Below, piece after piece: positions 43,744-54,985 of a stretch of DNA of 64,000 bases (position 1 is its first letter; the number at the start of each line of letters is the position of its first letter). The notes below the pieces were generated by a model. That model made no database searches. It was given only the letters and a program-made list of their open reading frames with translations, and had not been told where the DNA came from. The position numbers and the translations under genes are program-made. The stretch comes from Chitinivorax sp. PXF-14 (GTDB lineage: Bacteria; Pseudomonadota; Gammaproteobacteria; Burkholderiales; SCOH01), in NCBI RefSeq assembly GCF_040812015.1, contig NZ_JBFNXJ010000006.1, positions 62,001-126,000 on the forward strand, written 5' to 3'.

Positions 43744-44499
43744 TCAGCTGTGGATCGTCGGCAGATTGCCGGCACGCCGCTGATCCGCCTTGACCATCAT
43801 GGCCGCGACGATCACGCCGGCTTCGTACAGCAACCAGAGCGGGACGGCCAGCATGATTTGCGACAGCACGTCGGGCGGGGTCACCACGGCGGCGACGATG
43901 AACGCGCCAACGATCACATAGGAGCGCGCCTCCCTCAGCTTGTCGACGCTGACCACGCCGAATTTCACCAGCAAGATCACTGCGATCGGCACTTCAAAAG
44001 TCACGCCGAACGCCAGGAACATGCCGAGCACGAAATCCAGATACTTGCTGATGTCCGTCATCACGGCCACGCCGGCTGGCGCGACGGAATTCATGAAGTG
44101 GAAGACGACGGGGAATACCAGGAAATACGCAAAGCTCATGCCGAGCATGAACAGTAGGGTGCTGGCGACGATCAGCGGCGCAATCAGGCGTTTTTCGTGG
44201 TCGTACAGGCCCGGCGCGACGAAAGCCCAGGCCTGGTAGAGCGTGTGCGGCAGCGTGATGAGGAAGGCCGCCATCATGGTCACCTTCATTGGCACGAAGA
44301 AGGGCGTGGTGACTTCGGTTGCGATCATCTGGCCGCCCCGTGGCAGCGAATGCAGCATGGGCATCGCAATCAGGGCGTATATGTCGCCAGACCAGTGGAA
44401 CAGTGCCACGAATACCACCACCAGCCCGATGATGGCGCGCAGCAGCCGGGTCCGCAGCTCGATCAGGTGCGAGATGAAGGATTGGACTTCGTCGGTCAT
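43744..44499 (-). CDS. tatC: Sec-independent translocase TatC
   Basis: A 251-residue six-helix membrane protein that recognises twin-arginine signal peptides. It has the N-terminal SHLIELRTRLLRAI, the periplasmic FVPMKVTMMAAF segment and the later helices with FGVTFEVPI. Its ATG overlaps the tatB stop by four bases (ATGA), so translation is coupled. It is the last gene of the tatABC run and ends next to the convergent protease gene. Confidence 0.96.
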   Translation of the reverse strand: MTDEVQSFISHLIELRTRLLRAIIGLVVVFVALFHWSGDIYALIAMPMLHSLPRGGQMIATEVTTPFFVPMKVTMMAAFLITLPHTLYQAWAFVAPGLYDHEKRLIAPLIVASTLLFMLGMSFAYFLVFPVVFHFMNSVAPAGVAVMTDISKYLDFVLGMFLAFGVTFEVPIAVILLVKFGVVSVDKLREARSYVIVGAFIVAAVVTPPDVLSQIMLAVPLWLLYEAGVIVAAMMVKADQRRAGNLPTIHS

Positions 44500-45008
44500 G
44501 GGTGATGGGTTTCGGCGTGGGGCGTGGGCGCAGTGTCTGCAAACAGATCAAGCTGGCGGGAGCGAAACTCGGTTTCCTCGGGTGTGAACACCGGAGGGGG
44601 CGGCTCGGCGAGGGGCTGGCTGAACAGGTCGACAACAGGAGCAGACACGGCTGGCGGAGCTTCGCCCAGCACGTCATTGCGCAGCTGTTGAGAGAAGTCG
44701 GGGATGGATGCCGCATTTGCCTCGGCTTCCTGTCGCATCTTGTCGACTTCAGCCTGGGCCAGCTGCACCTCGTTGTGTATCTGTTGTTCGAGCTGCCTGG
44801 CCGCCTGGCTGATTTCGCCTTGCACCTTGCGCAACTCGTCCAGCTCGATCTCGCGGCTGACGTCTGCCTTGACCTGAGCTACGTAACGCTGGGCGCGGCC
44901 AACCAGATGGCCCAGCGTCCGTGCGACCTTGGGCAGTCGTTCCGGGCCGATCACGACCAGGGCAACCGCCCCGATCACGACCATCTCTCCAAAGCTGATA
45001 TCGAACAC
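44496..45008 (-). CDS. tatB: Twin-arginine translocase subunit TatB
   Basis: A 170-residue protein with N-terminal MFDISFGEMVVIGAVALVV (one membrane helix) and the hinge GPERLP, followed by a long amphipathic helix (RTLGHLVGRAQRYVAQVKAD) and a Pro-rich tail. It forms the substrate-binding complex with TatC. It lies between tatA (36-bp gap) and tatC (overlap). Confidence 0.95.
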   Translation of the reverse strand: MFDISFGEMVVIGAVALVVIGPERLPKVARTLGHLVGRAQRYVAQVKADVSREIELDELRKVQGEISQAARQLEQQIHNEVQLAQAEVDKMRQEAEANAASIPDFSQQLRNDVLGEAPPAVSAPVVDLFSQPLAEPPPPVFTPEETEFRSRQLDLFADTAPTPHAETHHP

Positions 45009-45044
45009 CCGTCTACCGCCCCGTCACTGATGGGATGTTTCTGC

Positions 45045-45245
45045 TCAGCGCTTTTCGCTGTCGGCGTCGATGACGCGACCGTTTTCTTTCTTCTCGGCCT
45101 GGTCGGCTGGGCCGTTCATGCCTTCCTTGAAGTTCTTCACGGCCGCGCCGAGGTCGCCGCCGACATTGCGCAATTTCTTGGTGCCAAAGACCATGACAAC
45201 GATCAGCAGGACGATAAGCCAATGCCAGATGCTAAAGGAACCCAT
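45045..45245 (-). CDS. tatA: Twin-arginine translocase subunit TatA
   Basis: A 66-residue pore-forming Tat component: N-terminal helix [17 protein letters not shown], hinge GTKKL, and amphipathic helix [22 protein letters not shown] precedes the ATG. It is the first of tatABC. The Tat pathway exports folded proteins, including the Rieske subunit encoded nearby. Confidence 0.95.
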   Translation of the reverse strand: MGSFSIWHWLIVLLIVVMVFGTKKLRNVGGDLGAAVKNFKEGMNGPADQAEKKENGRVIDADSEKR

Positions 45246-45321
45246 GATGATTACTCCTTGATGATCGGGCTAGATTGCCCAATGCATGCGTCAACAGTGT
45301 AAGAAACCGGCGGTGGGCCGC

Positions 45322-45684
45322 TCAGTTGTGATTCAGTTGTTCGAGTGTTTCCGACATCTTGCCGCTGCCGCCGCCAAAGACGTGGACGTGCAGGTGGAAC
45401 ACCACCTGGCCACCGCCGTGGCCGGTATTGATGGCGGTGCGGAAGCCCGCCTCCAGGCCTTGCTCGCGGGCGAGCTTGGGGGCCAGCAGCAACAGCTTGC
45501 CGAGCAGTCTCTCGTGCTCGTCATTGCATTGGACCAGCGATTCCACGTGCTGTTTCGGCACCAGCAGGAAATGTACTGGGGCGATCGGGTTGATGTCGTG
45601 GAAGGCGATGACCTCGTCGTCCTCGTAGACCTTCTTCGACGGGATGTGCCCGGCGGCGATCTTGCAGAAAATGCAGTCAGTCAT
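45322..45684 (-). CDS. Histidine triad (HIT/HINT) nucleotide-binding protein
   Basis: A 120-residue HINT protein. CIFCKIAAGHIPSKKVYED opens it and the catalytic histidine triad HLHVHVFGG lies near the C-terminus. It hydrolyses nucleoside phosphoramidates such as AMP-lysine. In betaproteobacteria it regularly lies between hisE and tatA, as here: 12 bp after hisE and 76 bp before tatA. Confidence 0.93.
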   Translation of the reverse strand: MTDCIFCKIAAGHIPSKKVYEDDEVIAFHDINPIAPVHFLLVPKQHVESLVQCNDEHERLLGKLLLLAPKLAREQGLEAGFRTAINTGHGGGQVVFHLHVHVFGGGSGKMSETLEQLNHN

Positions 45685-45696
45685 GAGGCTTTCCTG

Positions 45697-46023
45697 TCAG
45701 CTTTGCGGGCGCGAGGCTTTTTCGTCGATGCCGGAGATGCCTTCGCGGCGGTGCAGTTCGGCGAGGACGTCATCCGGGCCTAGGCCGTGCCAGGACAGCA
45801 GCACCATGCTGTGGAACCACAGGTCTGCCACTTCGCGCACGATGTGCAGGCGGTCGTTGTCCTTGGATGCCATGACGGTTTCGGTGGCCTCTTCGCCAAC
45901 CTTTTTTAGAATGGCATCCTGCCCCTTGTGAAACAGCTTGGCGACATAGGAGGACTCCGGGTCCGCATGCTTGCGGGTTTCCAGCGTTTCCGCCAAGCGG
46001 TGTAATACTTCTGCGCTGATCAT
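45697..46023 (-). CDS. hisE: Phosphoribosyl-ATP diphosphatase HisE
   Basis: A 108-residue all-alpha MazG-fold enzyme, second step of histidine synthesis. [17 protein letters not shown] is the metal-binding helix. It is separate from HisI rather than fused, as usual in betaproteobacteria. An 89-bp gap divides it from hisI, larger than the other gaps in the operon, and a Tat-adjacent HIT gene follows. Confidence 0.94.
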   Translation of the reverse strand: MISAEVLHRLAETLETRKHADPESSYVAKLFHKGQDAILKKVGEEATETVMASKDNDRLHIVREVADLWFHSMVLLSWHGLGPDDVLAELHRREGISGIDEKASRPQS

Positions 46024-46112
46024 GTTTGCGTTATCAGTATTGGCCGAAAGCCATATTGTAATGGCGGAGTGTGAAAAAAGTGTAAAACAAGCGTCACACG
46101 CCCAAGCTGCGC

Positions 46113-46499
46113 TCAGTGCTTGTGGTAGATCGCGTCCGGGTCCTTGAGCACGGCATCGGTGACGACCCAGCTCCCGCCTTCCAGCCTGCGGTAGAAGCAG
46201 CTCTCCCGCCCGGTATGGCAGGCAATGCCACCTTGTTGCTCGATCGAATAGATGATCACGTCCTCATCGCAGTCGAGCCTGATTTCGTGCACTTTCTGGA
46301 AGTGGCCGGACTCTTCGCCCTTGTGCCACAACCGGTTGCGGCTGCGCGACCAGTAGTGGGCCGTGCCCTTGTCCGCCGTGAGCGCGAGGGCTTCGCGGTT
46401 GGCGTAGGCGAACATCAGCACGCGGCCGCTCTGCCAGTCCTGGGCAATGACCGGGATCAGCCCTTGGGCATCCCAGCGGATCTCGTCGAGCCAGCTCAC
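46113..46499 (-). CDS. hisI: Phosphoribosyl-AMP cyclohydrolase HisI
   Basis: A 128-residue zinc enzyme catalysing the third step of histidine synthesis. The diagnostic segments are [17 protein letters not shown], the metal-binding LDCDEDVI and [12 protein letters not shown] with the zinc Cys. It starts with GTG 46499, overlapping the hisF stop (GTGA) so that translation is coupled. No fused hisE domain. Confidence 0.95.
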   Translation of the reverse strand: MSWLDEIRWDAQGLIPVIAQDWQSGRVLMFAYANREALALTADKGTAHYWSRSRNRLWHKGEESGHFQKVHEIRLDCDEDVIIYSIEQQGGIACHTGRESCFYRRLEGGSWVVTDAVLKDPDAIYHKH

Positions 46500-47266
46500 A
46501 GGCGAACCTCGATACCCTGGCTGCGCATCAGCTCCTTGGCCTCGCGCACCGTGTATTCGCCAAAATGGAAGATGCTGGCGGCGAGCACGGCGTCGGCGTG
46601 TCCTTGCAGGACGCCATCGGCCAGATGCTGCAGATTGCCGACCCCGCCCGAGGCGATGACCGGGATGTCGACCGCATCGGAGACGGCGCGCGTCAGCGGC
46701 AGGTTGAAGCCGATCTTGGTGCCGTCGCGGTCCATGCTGGTCAACAGGATTTCGCCGGCGCCGAGCTGCTGCATCTTGCGTGCCCATTCGACGGCGTCGA
46801 GGCCCGTCGGCTTGCGGCCGCCGTGTGTGAAGACTTCCCACTTGGGCTGACCGGGCGCCCCGACATCCTTGGCGTCGATGGCGACGACGATGCACTGCGA
46901 GCCGAAGCGACCCGCGGCATCCGCCACGAGTCGGGGATTGGTCACCGCCGAGGTGTTGATCGACACCTTATCGGCACCCGCATTGAGCAAACGACGGACA
47001 TCTTCGACCTGACGTACGCCACCGCCCACGGTGAGCGGAATGAACACCTGAGATGCGACGGCCTCGATGATGTGCAGGATGATGTCGCGCTCGTCGGAGC
47101 TCGCTGTGATGTCGAGAAAGGTCAACTCGTCGGCACCCTGGTCGTCGTAGCGCTTGGCAATTTCGACCGGGTCGCCGGCATCGCGCAGGCCAACGAAATT
47201 GACACCCTTGACGACCCGGCCGGCGGTGACGTCAAGACAGGGGATGATGCGTTTGGCTAGTGACAT
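46496..47266 (-). CDS. hisF: Imidazole glycerol phosphate synthase subunit HisF
   Basis: A 256-residue TIM barrel that, with HisH, makes imidazole glycerol phosphate and [20 protein letters not shown] holds the first catalytic Asp, and VAIDAKDVG the second; the phosphate-binding loops GGGVR and ASGGVG are present. It follows hisA after 88 bp and overlaps hisI by four bases. Confidence 0.96.
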   Translation of the reverse strand: MSLAKRIIPCLDVTAGRVVKGVNFVGLRDAGDPVEIAKRYDDQGADELTFLDITASSDERDIILHIIEAVASQVFIPLTVGGGVRQVEDVRRLLNAGADKVSINTSAVTNPRLVADAAGRFGSQCIVVAIDAKDVGAPGQPKWEVFTHGGRKPTGLDAVEWARKMQQLGAGEILLTSMDRDGTKIGFNLPLTRAVSDAVDIPVIASGGVGNLQHLADGVLQGHADAVLAASIFHFGEYTVREAKELMRSQGIEVRL

Positions 47267-47354
47267 GGCTTAACTCAGGGCTGGTCGGGGGCGGCAGGGG
47301 AATAGACAGCGGGCGGACATCAAGCTGGCGGCAGTGACTGCCGCCAGACGCGGA

Positions 47355-48095
47355 TCACGCACGCAGTTGATCGGCCAGATCCTGCGCTGCCTTGAAGTCG
47401 ATGGTGCCTTCGTAAATGGCGCGGCCGGTGATGGCACCGACGACCCCTTCATCCTCGACCTTGCACAGTTGTTTGACGTCGTCGAGATTGGTCAGGCCGC
47501 CGCTGGCGATCACCGGGATATGCAGGTGTTGCGCCAGTTTCACCGTTGCCTCGATGTTCACGCCGTTGAGCATGCCATCACGACCGATGTCGGTATAGAT
47601 GACCGATTCCACGCCGTAGTCCTCGAAGCGCTTGGCTAGGTCGATCACGTCGTGACCGGTGATCTTCGACCAGCCATCCACCGCCACCTTGCCGTCCTTG
47701 GCGTCGAGGCCGACGATGACGTGGCCGGGAAAGGCGTCGCATGCCTCATGCAGGAAGCCCGGCGTCTTGACGGCGGCGGTGCCGATGATGACGTAGCTGA
47801 TGCCGATGTCGAGGTAGCGTTCGATCGTTTCCAGGTCGCGAATGCCGCCGCCCAGTTGCACCGGGATCTCGGCGTTGATCACCGACATGATTTCCTGGAT
47901 GGCGGACAGGTTCTTGGGCTTGCCGGCAAAGGCGCCATTCAGGTCGACCAGGTGCAGGCGACGCGCGCCTTGGTCGAGCCAATGCTTGGCCATGGCAGCC
48001 GGATCTTCGGAAAACACGGTCGCGTCTTCCATGGCGCCTTGCTTGAGTCGGACACACTGACCGTCTTTGAGGTCGATAGCGGGAATAAGCAGCAT
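47355..48095 (-). CDS. hisA: Phosphoribosylformimino-AICAR ribotide isomerase HisA
   Basis: A 246-residue TIM barrel performing the Amadori isomerisation. [16 protein letters not shown] at the start carries the catalytic Asp, and [12 protein letters not shown] the second Asp; the GGGIRD and ASGGLT phosphate loops are present. It lies between hisH (37 bp) and hisF. Confidence 0.96.
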   Translation of the reverse strand: MLLIPAIDLKDGQCVRLKQGAMEDATVFSEDPAAMAKHWLDQGARRLHLVDLNGAFAGKPKNLSAIQEIMSVINAEIPVQLGGGIRDLETIERYLDIGISYVIIGTAAVKTPGFLHEACDAFPGHVIVGLDAKDGKVAVDGWSKITGHDVIDLAKRFEDYGVESVIYTDIGRDGMLNGVNIEATVKLAQHLHIPVIASGGLTNLDDVKQLCKVEDEGVVGAITGRAIYEGTIDFKAAQDLADQLRA

Positions 48096-48132
48096 GATGT
48101 TGTGGCGTTACGTGAACAAATAAAAACCAGGC

Positions 48133-48780
48133 TCAGGCCTGGCCATCCCATAGAACAAAATTCTTCAGCAGCTGCAGCCCGGCGTTGTGGCTCTTTTCCG
48201 GGTGAAACTGCGTGGCGAACACATTGTCCTTGCCGACCGCACAGGTAAAGCGGAACGGGTAATCCGACTCGCCGGTGACGAGTGCCGGCTCCGGCGTGTC
48301 GACATAATAGCTGTGAACGAAGTAGAAGCGCTCGCCATCGGCAATGTCTTTCCACATCGGGTGCGGCCGTTTTTGCCAGACTTCGCTCCAGCCCATGTGC
48401 GGCACCTTGAGTTTCTGTCCGTTGGCATCGAACATCTTGTCGGCGGGGAAGCGCACGACATTGCCCGGCAGGATGCCGATGCCTGGTGTGTCGAACTCCT
48501 CGCTATGCTCGAACAGCATCTGTTCTCCGATGCAAATGCCAAGGAAGGGCTTGCTTGCCGCGCTTGCCGTCACCGCTTCGCGCAGGCCGCGCTGGTCGAG
48601 CTCGGCCATGCAGTCACGCATGGCGCCCTGGCCGGGAAACACGGCCTTGTCGGCGCGATGGATGATGTCGGGGTCGCTCGTGAGCACGATGTTCGCCTCC
48701 GGGGCGACGTGTTCGAGTGCCTTGGTGACAGAGCGCAGGTTGCCCATGCCATAGTCGATGACCGCAATCGTCTGTTTCAT
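48133..48780 (-). CDS. hisH: Imidazole glycerol phosphate synthase glutaminase subunit HisH
   Basis: A 215-residue class I glutamine amidotransferase supplying ammonia to HisF. It has the nucleophile elbow FLGICIGEQML (Cys), DYGMGNLRSV at the start, and the His/Glu pair in QFHPEKS. It lies between hisB and hisA in the conserved order. Confidence 0.95.
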   Translation of the reverse strand: MKQTIAVIDYGMGNLRSVTKALEHVAPEANIVLTSDPDIIHRADKAVFPGQGAMRDCMAELDQRGLREAVTASAASKPFLGICIGEQMLFEHSEEFDTPGIGILPGNVVRFPADKMFDANGQKLKVPHMGWSEVWQKRPHPMWKDIADGERFYFVHSYYVDTPEPALVTGESDYPFRFTCAVGKDNVFATQFHPEKSHNAGLQLLKNFVLWDGQA

Positions 48781-48801
48781 TTCGATGTCTGTGTAATGGG
48801 T

Positions 48802-49389
48802 CTAGAGCGTGCCCTTGGTCGACGGCATCTGGCCGGCCATGCGCGGATCGAACTCGACGGCCATGCGCAAGGCGCGGCCGAATGCCTTGAACACTGTCTC
48901 GGCCTGATGGTGCGAGTTGGTGCCGCGCAGATTGTCGATGTGCAGCGTGCACGCGGCATGGTTCACGAAGCCTCGGAAAAACTCGAGGAACAGGTCGACG
49001 TCGAACTGGCCGATCTGCGCCCGTGTGAACGGGATGTGGTACTCGATGCCGGGACGGCCCGAAAGATCGACCACGACGCGTGACAGTGCCTCGTCGAGCG
49101 GGACATAGGCATGGCCGTAGCGGCGCACGCCCTTCTTGTCGCCCACTGCCTTGGCGATGGCCTGGCCCAGCGTGATGCCGGTGTCTTCGACGGTATGGTG
49201 GGCATCGATATGAAGGTCGCCCTTGGCGACGATATCGAGATCGATCAGGCCATGGCGGGCGATCTGGTCGAGCATGTGGTCGAGAAACGGGACGCCGGTA
49301 TTCAGATTGGCCTGGCCGGTGCCGTCGAGATTGACCTTGACCGTGATCTGGGTCTCGAGGGTGTTGCGGGTGACTTCTGCTGTGCGCAT
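48802..49389 (-). CDS. hisB: Imidazoleglycerol-phosphate dehydratase HisB
   Basis: A 195-residue monofunctional dehydratase. The manganese-binding motifs are [12 protein letters not shown]-like [12 protein letters not shown] and [11 protein letters not shown]. It is not fused to histidinol-phosphatase, which must be elsewhere. It lies between hisC and hisH. Confidence 0.95.
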   Translation of the reverse strand: MRTAEVTRNTLETQITVKVNLDGTGQANLNTGVPFLDHMLDQIARHGLIDLDIVAKGDLHIDAHHTVEDTGITLGQAIAKAVGDKKGVRRYGHAYVPLDEALSRVVVDLSGRPGIEYHIPFTRAQIGQFDVDLFLEFFRGFVNHAACTLHIDNLRGTNSHHQAETVFKAFGRALRMAVEFDPRMAGQMPSTKGTL

Positions 49390-49423
49390 TACGGTTTCGC
49401 TGCTTAAAGGGTTAGGCGCAGGC

Positions 49424-50524
49424 TTAAATTAAAGCCGATTTAAGCGCTTCGAACAACATCTGGTTCTCTTCGGGGGCGCCAACAGTCAGGCGCAGGCAGT
49501 TTTTCAGCGAGGGGTGCGCCGCATCGAGATTCTTGATCAGGATACCCTGCGCCCTCAGCTTCGCGTTGACTGCATTGGCGTCTGGTACGCGCACCAGGAT
49601 GAAGTTGGCATCCGACGGAAAGGTTTCGATGCCGGGCAGGGTGGTCAGTGCCGAAAACAGCTTGGTGCGTTCCTCACGTAACACCTGTGTCTGCGCGTTG
49701 AGCACGTCGATGTGGCCGAGCACGGTTTCGGCTGCATGCTGGGTCAGCACATTGATGTTGTAGGGCAGGCGCAGTTTTTCGAGTTCATCCAGCCATTGTG
49801 CCGCACCGACCAGGTAGCCAAGGCGCAGCCCGGCTAGCCCGAGCTTCGATACGGTGCGCATCACCAGCACGTTGTCGAATTCGGCCAAGCGCGGCAAGAA
49901 GCTGTCGCGTGCGAACGCCTGGTAAGCCTCGTCGATGACGACGAGGCCTGGCGTGGCGTGGATGATGCGCTCGATCTCGGCGGGCTCGAAATGGTTGCCG
50001 GTCGGGTTGTTCGGGTAGGCGAGGAAGACCAGCGCGGGCTGCTCGCGTTTGATCGCGGCCAGCGTGGCATCGAGATCGAGCGTGAAGTCCGCTTTGAGCG
50101 GTACGCCGACATAACGCATATTGCAGAACGTCGCGATCATGCGATACATCACGAAGCTAGGCTCGACGCTGAGAATGGCCGTACCCGGCTTGGCGACCGC
50201 CATGGCGAGGATCTGGATGATTTCATCCGAGCCGTTGCCGAGCAGTAGCTGCATGTCGTCCGGCAGGCTGAACGCCCTGCGCAGGCTGGCTTTCAAGGTG
50301 GCGTAGCTGGCGTCGGGATAGCGATTGACGGGGAGCTTGCCCAGCGTTTCGCCGAGTTCGTCGCACAAGGTTGGCGGCAGCCCGAACGGGTTCTCCATCG
50401 CGTCGAGCTTGACCATATTGGCGGCCGGCTGCACGTGGTAGGCCTTGAGCGCCAGGATGTCGGGGCGGATCAGTTGTTGTGGATTGCTCATCTGCGTTGC
50501 GTGTCCGGTGTCTGTCGCACTCAT
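49424..50524 (-). CDS. hisC: Histidinol-phosphate aminotransferase HisC
   Basis: A 366-residue fold-type I PLP enzyme. The PLP lysine is in [25 protein letters not shown] and the Asp/Tyr of [10 protein letters not shown] are also present. ATG 50524 overlaps the hisD stop by four bases, which supports this longer start over MSNPQQ at 50491. It converts imidazole-acetol phosphate to histidinol phosphate. Confidence 0.94.
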   Translation of the reverse strand: MSATDTGHATQMSNPQQLIRPDILALKAYHVQPAANMVKLDAMENPFGLPPTLCDELGETLGKLPVNRYPDASYATLKASLRRAFSLPDDMQLLLGNGSDEIIQILAMAVAKPGTAILSVEPSFVMYRMIATFCNMRYVGVPLKADFTLDLDATLAAIKREQPALVFLAYPNNPTGNHFEPAEIERIIHATPGLVVIDEAYQAFARDSFLPRLAEFDNVLVMRTVSKLGLAGLRLGYLVGAAQWLDELEKLRLPYNINVLTQHAAETVLGHIDVLNAQTQVLREERTKLFSALTTLPGIETFPSDANFILVRVPDANAVNAKLRAQGILIKNLDAAHPSLKNCLRLTVGAPEENQMLFEALKSALI

Positions 50525-51825
50525 GGCTGGTCGAGGCGGTATTCCGCCGAGCGGGCGTGGGCTTGCAGGCCTTCGCCATGGGCTAGCGTCGAGGCGATGC
50601 GTCCCAGCGTCTGCGCGCCGTTGCGCGACACCATGATCAGGCTGGAGCGCTTCTGGAAGTCGTAGACGCCCAGCGGGCTGGCGAATCTCGCCGTACGCGA
50701 TGTCGGCAACACGTGGTTGGGGCCGGCGCAGTAGTCGCCGAGCGATTCCGAGGTGTAGCGGCCCATGAAGATGGCGCCGGCATGCCGGATCTTGCCGACC
50801 CAGGCCTGCGGATCGGCCACCGACAGCTCGAGGTGTTCCGGCGCAATCCAGTTGGCGATCTCACAGGCCTCGTCGAGATCGGCGACCTGGATCAGTGCGC
50901 CACGGTTGCCGAGTGAGGCCTCGATGATGTCGTGGCGCGGCATGGTCGGCAACAGCTTGGCGATACTGGCCTGGACTCGTTCGAGGAATGCGACGTCGGG
51001 GCTCAGCAGGATGGATTGTGCAATTTCGTCGTGCTCGGCCTGGCTGAACAGGTCCATCGCGATCCAGTCCGGGTCGGTTTCGCCGTCGCAGATCACCAGG
51101 ATCTCCGATGGGCCCGCTACCATATCGATACCGACCACGCCGAACACATGGCGTTTGGCCGCCGCGACATAGGCATTGCCTGGGCCGACGATCTTGTCGA
51201 CCTGGGGGATCGTTTCGGTACCATAGGCCAGTGCCGCCACGGCCTGCGCGCCACCGATATTGAATACGCGGTGCACGCCGGCCAGGTAGGCGGCGGCCAG
51301 TACGAGCTGCTGCTCGCCACCGTCCCGCGCGGGCGAGACCATGATGATCTCGCCGACGCCTGCCACTTGGGCCGGCATCGCGTTCATCAATACCGACGAG
51401 GGGTAGGCCGCCTTGCCGCCTGGCACATAGATGCCGACACGATCGAGTGGCGTGACCTGCTGGCCGAGCAGGGTGCCGTCGTCTTCGGTGTAATGCCAGG
51501 AGGGCTGTTTCTGATGCTCGTGATAGCGCTTCACGCGCTCGGCTGCGGCGCTGAGCGCCTGCTTCTCGGCCTCGGGCAGGCCGTCGTAGGCCGCCTTGAG
51601 CGTCGCGTGCGGCAATTCCAGCTCAGCCATCGTCTGCGCCGACGAACGGTCGAAGCGCTGCGTGTAGTCGATCACGGCCGCATCGCTGCGGGCCTTCACA
51701 TCGGCCAGTATGTTCAATACGGCGGCATCGACTTGCGGATCTTGCGCGGTTTCGAAGGCCAGCAGGCGGGAGAGTTCAGCGCGGAATTCGGCGCTGCGCG
51801 AATCGAGGCGGCGGATAGTGGCCAT
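50521..51825 (-). CDS. hisD: Histidinol dehydrogenase HisD
   Basis: A 434-residue zinc enzyme making histidine from histidinol in two NAD-linked oxidations. Signature [14 protein letters not shown], metal-binding SQAEHDE and the GPNHVLPT segment are present. ATG 51825 (MATIRRLDS) is the family-like start. It overlaps hisC and follows hisG after 112 bp. Confidence 0.95.
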   Translation of the reverse strand: MATIRRLDSRSAEFRAELSRLLAFETAQDPQVDAAVLNILADVKARSDAAVIDYTQRFDRSSAQTMAELELPHATLKAAYDGLPEAEKQALSAAAERVKRYHEHQKQPSWHYTEDDGTLLGQQVTPLDRVGIYVPGGKAAYPSSVLMNAMPAQVAGVGEIIMVSPARDGGEQQLVLAAAYLAGVHRVFNIGGAQAVAALAYGTETIPQVDKIVGPGNAYVAAAKRHVFGVVGIDMVAGPSEILVICDGETDPDWIAMDLFSQAEHDEIAQSILLSPDVAFLERVQASIAKLLPTMPRHDIIEASLGNRGALIQVADLDEACEIANWIAPEHLELSVADPQAWVGKIRHAGAIFMGRYTSESLGDYCAGPNHVLPTSRTARFASPLGVYDFQKRSSLIMVSRNGAQTLGRIASTLAHGEGLQAHARSAEYRLDQP

Positions 51826-51937
51826 GGCAGTTGGTCTCAAGCGAAGCAAGATTATAGCGTTCGCGCGACATCTGAGCGATTTAAATTGCGCTCATCGCGA
51901 CCCGAGCAGGGCCGCGCTTGCCTGCTTGGGCCGTTGT

Positions 51938-52588
51938 TCAGACGGGATGATGATGCTGGATGGCGTTGGCGAAGGTATCCAGAATCGGTTTCAACTGTGC
52001 GCGCTTGAGCTTGTAAGCGGCCTGATTCACCACCAGGCGGGAGCTCACGTCATAGATGTGCTCGACGGCGACCAGGTTGTTGGCCTTGAGTGTGCCGCCG
52101 GTGCTCACCAGGTCGACGATCGCATCGGCGAGTCCGACCAGCGGGGCCAGCTCCATCGAGCCATACAGCTTGATCAGGTCGACGTGCACGCCTTTCGCCG
52201 CAAAGTGCTCGCGCGCCGAATCGGTGTACTTGGTGGCCACGCGCAGACGCGCGCCACGCTTGACCGCGCCTTCATAATCGAAGCCTGCGCGTACGGCTAC
52301 CATGAGCCTGCACTTGGCAATTTCGAGATCGAGGGGCTGGTACAGGTTGGCACCGCCATGCTCGCGCAGTACATCCTTGCCGGCCACGCCCAGGTCGGCC
52401 GCGCCATGTTGGACATAGGTCGGCACGTCGCTTGCACGCACGATGATCAGGCGCACGCCGGGCAGGTTGGTGCCGATGATCAGCTTGCGCGAGGTTTCCG
52501 GGTTCTCCGTCGGCACGATGCCTGCTGCTTCCAGTAGTGGCAGGGTCTCGTCAAAGATGCGGCCCTTGGAGAGGGCGATGGTCAACAT
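51938..52588 (-). CDS. hisG: ATP phosphoribosyltransferase HisG, short form
   Basis: A 216-residue enzyme for the first, feedback-controlled step of histidine synthesis. It starts [15 protein letters not shown] and holds the PRPP-binding [12 protein letters not shown]. At this length the regulatory C-terminal domain is absent, the form that needs HisZ as partner. No hisZ is in the window. ATG 52588 is chosen; TTG 52594 would add two residues. First gene of the his operon. Confidence 0.94.
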   Translation of the reverse strand: MLTIALSKGRIFDETLPLLEAAGIVPTENPETSRKLIIGTNLPGVRLIIVRASDVPTYVQHGAADLGVAGKDVLREHGGANLYQPLDLEIAKCRLMVAVRAGFDYEGAVKRGARLRVATKYTDSAREHFAAKGVHVDLIKLYGSMELAPLVGLADAIVDLVSTGGTLKANNLVAVEHIYDVSSRLVVNQAAYKLKRAQLKPILDTFANAIQHHHPV

Positions 52589-52662
52589 AGTCAATGCAAT
52601 GTCCGTAATGCGGGCAAGATTGCCGCAATTTTAACCCAAAGCGGCGAATTTGTTGCGCCGCA

Positions 52663-53175
52663 TCAGCTTTTCTTGTTGGGGTTGAGGAAGTTTTCGAATT
52701 CGTCGAGCGAGATTTCCTCGACGGCGATCGACTGTTTCCTGAGCAGGCGGAGGTCGTCCACCAGTTGTACCTCTTCCCGCTCGGGCGGCTTCGCCTCGCC
52801 GTCTGCCTCGGCGGGGGGCGCTGCATTCGGGGCGTCGGGATAAGCGGGTTCGGCATCGTAATCCGCCTGCTCCGGTGCCTGGTCATCGCTGTAATCGGTG
52901 CGAAAGCGCCAGAACACCGCGGGGATCTCGATCCCGGCGTGTTCCTTGACGAACTGGCGGATCTGGATCTCGAGGATGTTCGAGAAACGCAGCTTTTTCT
53001 GTGGCTGCGCCTTGACGAGCACGATGGGCTGCCGGTCGAACAGCACCACGTATACCTTGACGTTCTCGATCTGCCGAAGCTCGAAGAAACGGTTGACCAG
53101 CGTCTGGGTGACGGCAACCGTCTGTACATCGGTCTGCTGGGGCTTGTCTTCCTTGCCTAGCGAGAAAAAGCCCAT
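52663..53175 (-). CDS. Hypothetical protein between murA and hisG
   Basis: A 170-residue soluble protein I do not recognise. Residues 15-90 look folded (VNRFFELRQIENVKVYVVLFDRQPIV, then RFSNILEIQIRQFVKEH). A Pro/Glu/Ala-rich disordered middle (about 105-135) follows, then an acidic conserved-looking C-terminus (EVQLVDDLRLLRKQSIAVEE, FENFLNP). No signal peptide or membrane helix. It sits where the betaproteobacterial murA-hisG junction is normally empty or nearly so. Coding is likely from codon bias and length, and the start ATG 53175 is the only good choice. Confidence 0.7.
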   Translation of the reverse strand: MGFFSLGKEDKPQQTDVQTVAVTQTLVNRFFELRQIENVKVYVVLFDRQPIVLVKAQPQKKLRFSNILEIQIRQFVKEHAGIEIPAVFWRFRTDYSDDQAPEQADYDAEPAYPDAPNAAPPAEADGEAKPPEREEVQLVDDLRLLRKQSIAVEEISLDEFENFLNPNKKS

Positions 53176-53298
53176 GGGGTCTGCTCCAGCGATGGCGGCA
53201 GGGCTTGTCGCAGTCCGATCCCACGACCCAATCCCGCCGGGTTTTCGTTTTGACCGCGGCAGGCCGGGGCCGGTTCAGTGCCCCGCTGCCCTGGCGTA

Positions 53299-54630
<1,332 letters not shown>

Positions 54631-54690
54631 TCAGCCGTAGCTGGCGCCCAGTGACAGGAGGCTTGCCTTGGCCTCCGCTTCCTTGCGTGA

Positions 54691-54933
54691 TTACGCTTGC
54701 GTTGCGGCCCATTGCTCCGGGCTGTAAGTCTTCATCGACAGCGCGTGAATCTCCTCGCGCATGCGGTCCCCCAGGGCCTGGTAGACGCGCTGGTGCTGCT
54801 GGATGCGGGTTTTGCCGGCAAATTCGCGGCTGACGATCAATGCCTCGAAGTGATGGCCGTCGCCGGCAACTTCGAGGATGTCACAGGGCAGGCCTGCGGC
54901 GATGTATTGCTTCAGTTGTTCTGGGGTCACCAT
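54691..54933 (-). CDS. BolA family protein (IbaG-like)
   Basis: An 80-residue BolA/IbaG protein with the fold-defining VAGDGHHFEALIVSREFAGKTRIQQHQRVY; the His in GDGHHFEA and its neighbours bind iron-sulfur clusters with monothiol glutaredoxins. IbaG-type members often precede murA, as here (138 bp). ATG 54933 fits; the frame runs further upstream without support. Confidence 0.92.
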   Translation of the reverse strand: MVTPEQLKQYIAAGLPCDILEVAGDGHHFEALIVSREFAGKTRIQQHQRVYQALGDRMREEIHALSMKTYSPEQWAATQA

Positions 54934-54985
54934 GGTCTGTGCTCGGGTGTGTTGAGGAGTGCGCGTTGCCTGCGGCAAGGCACGC

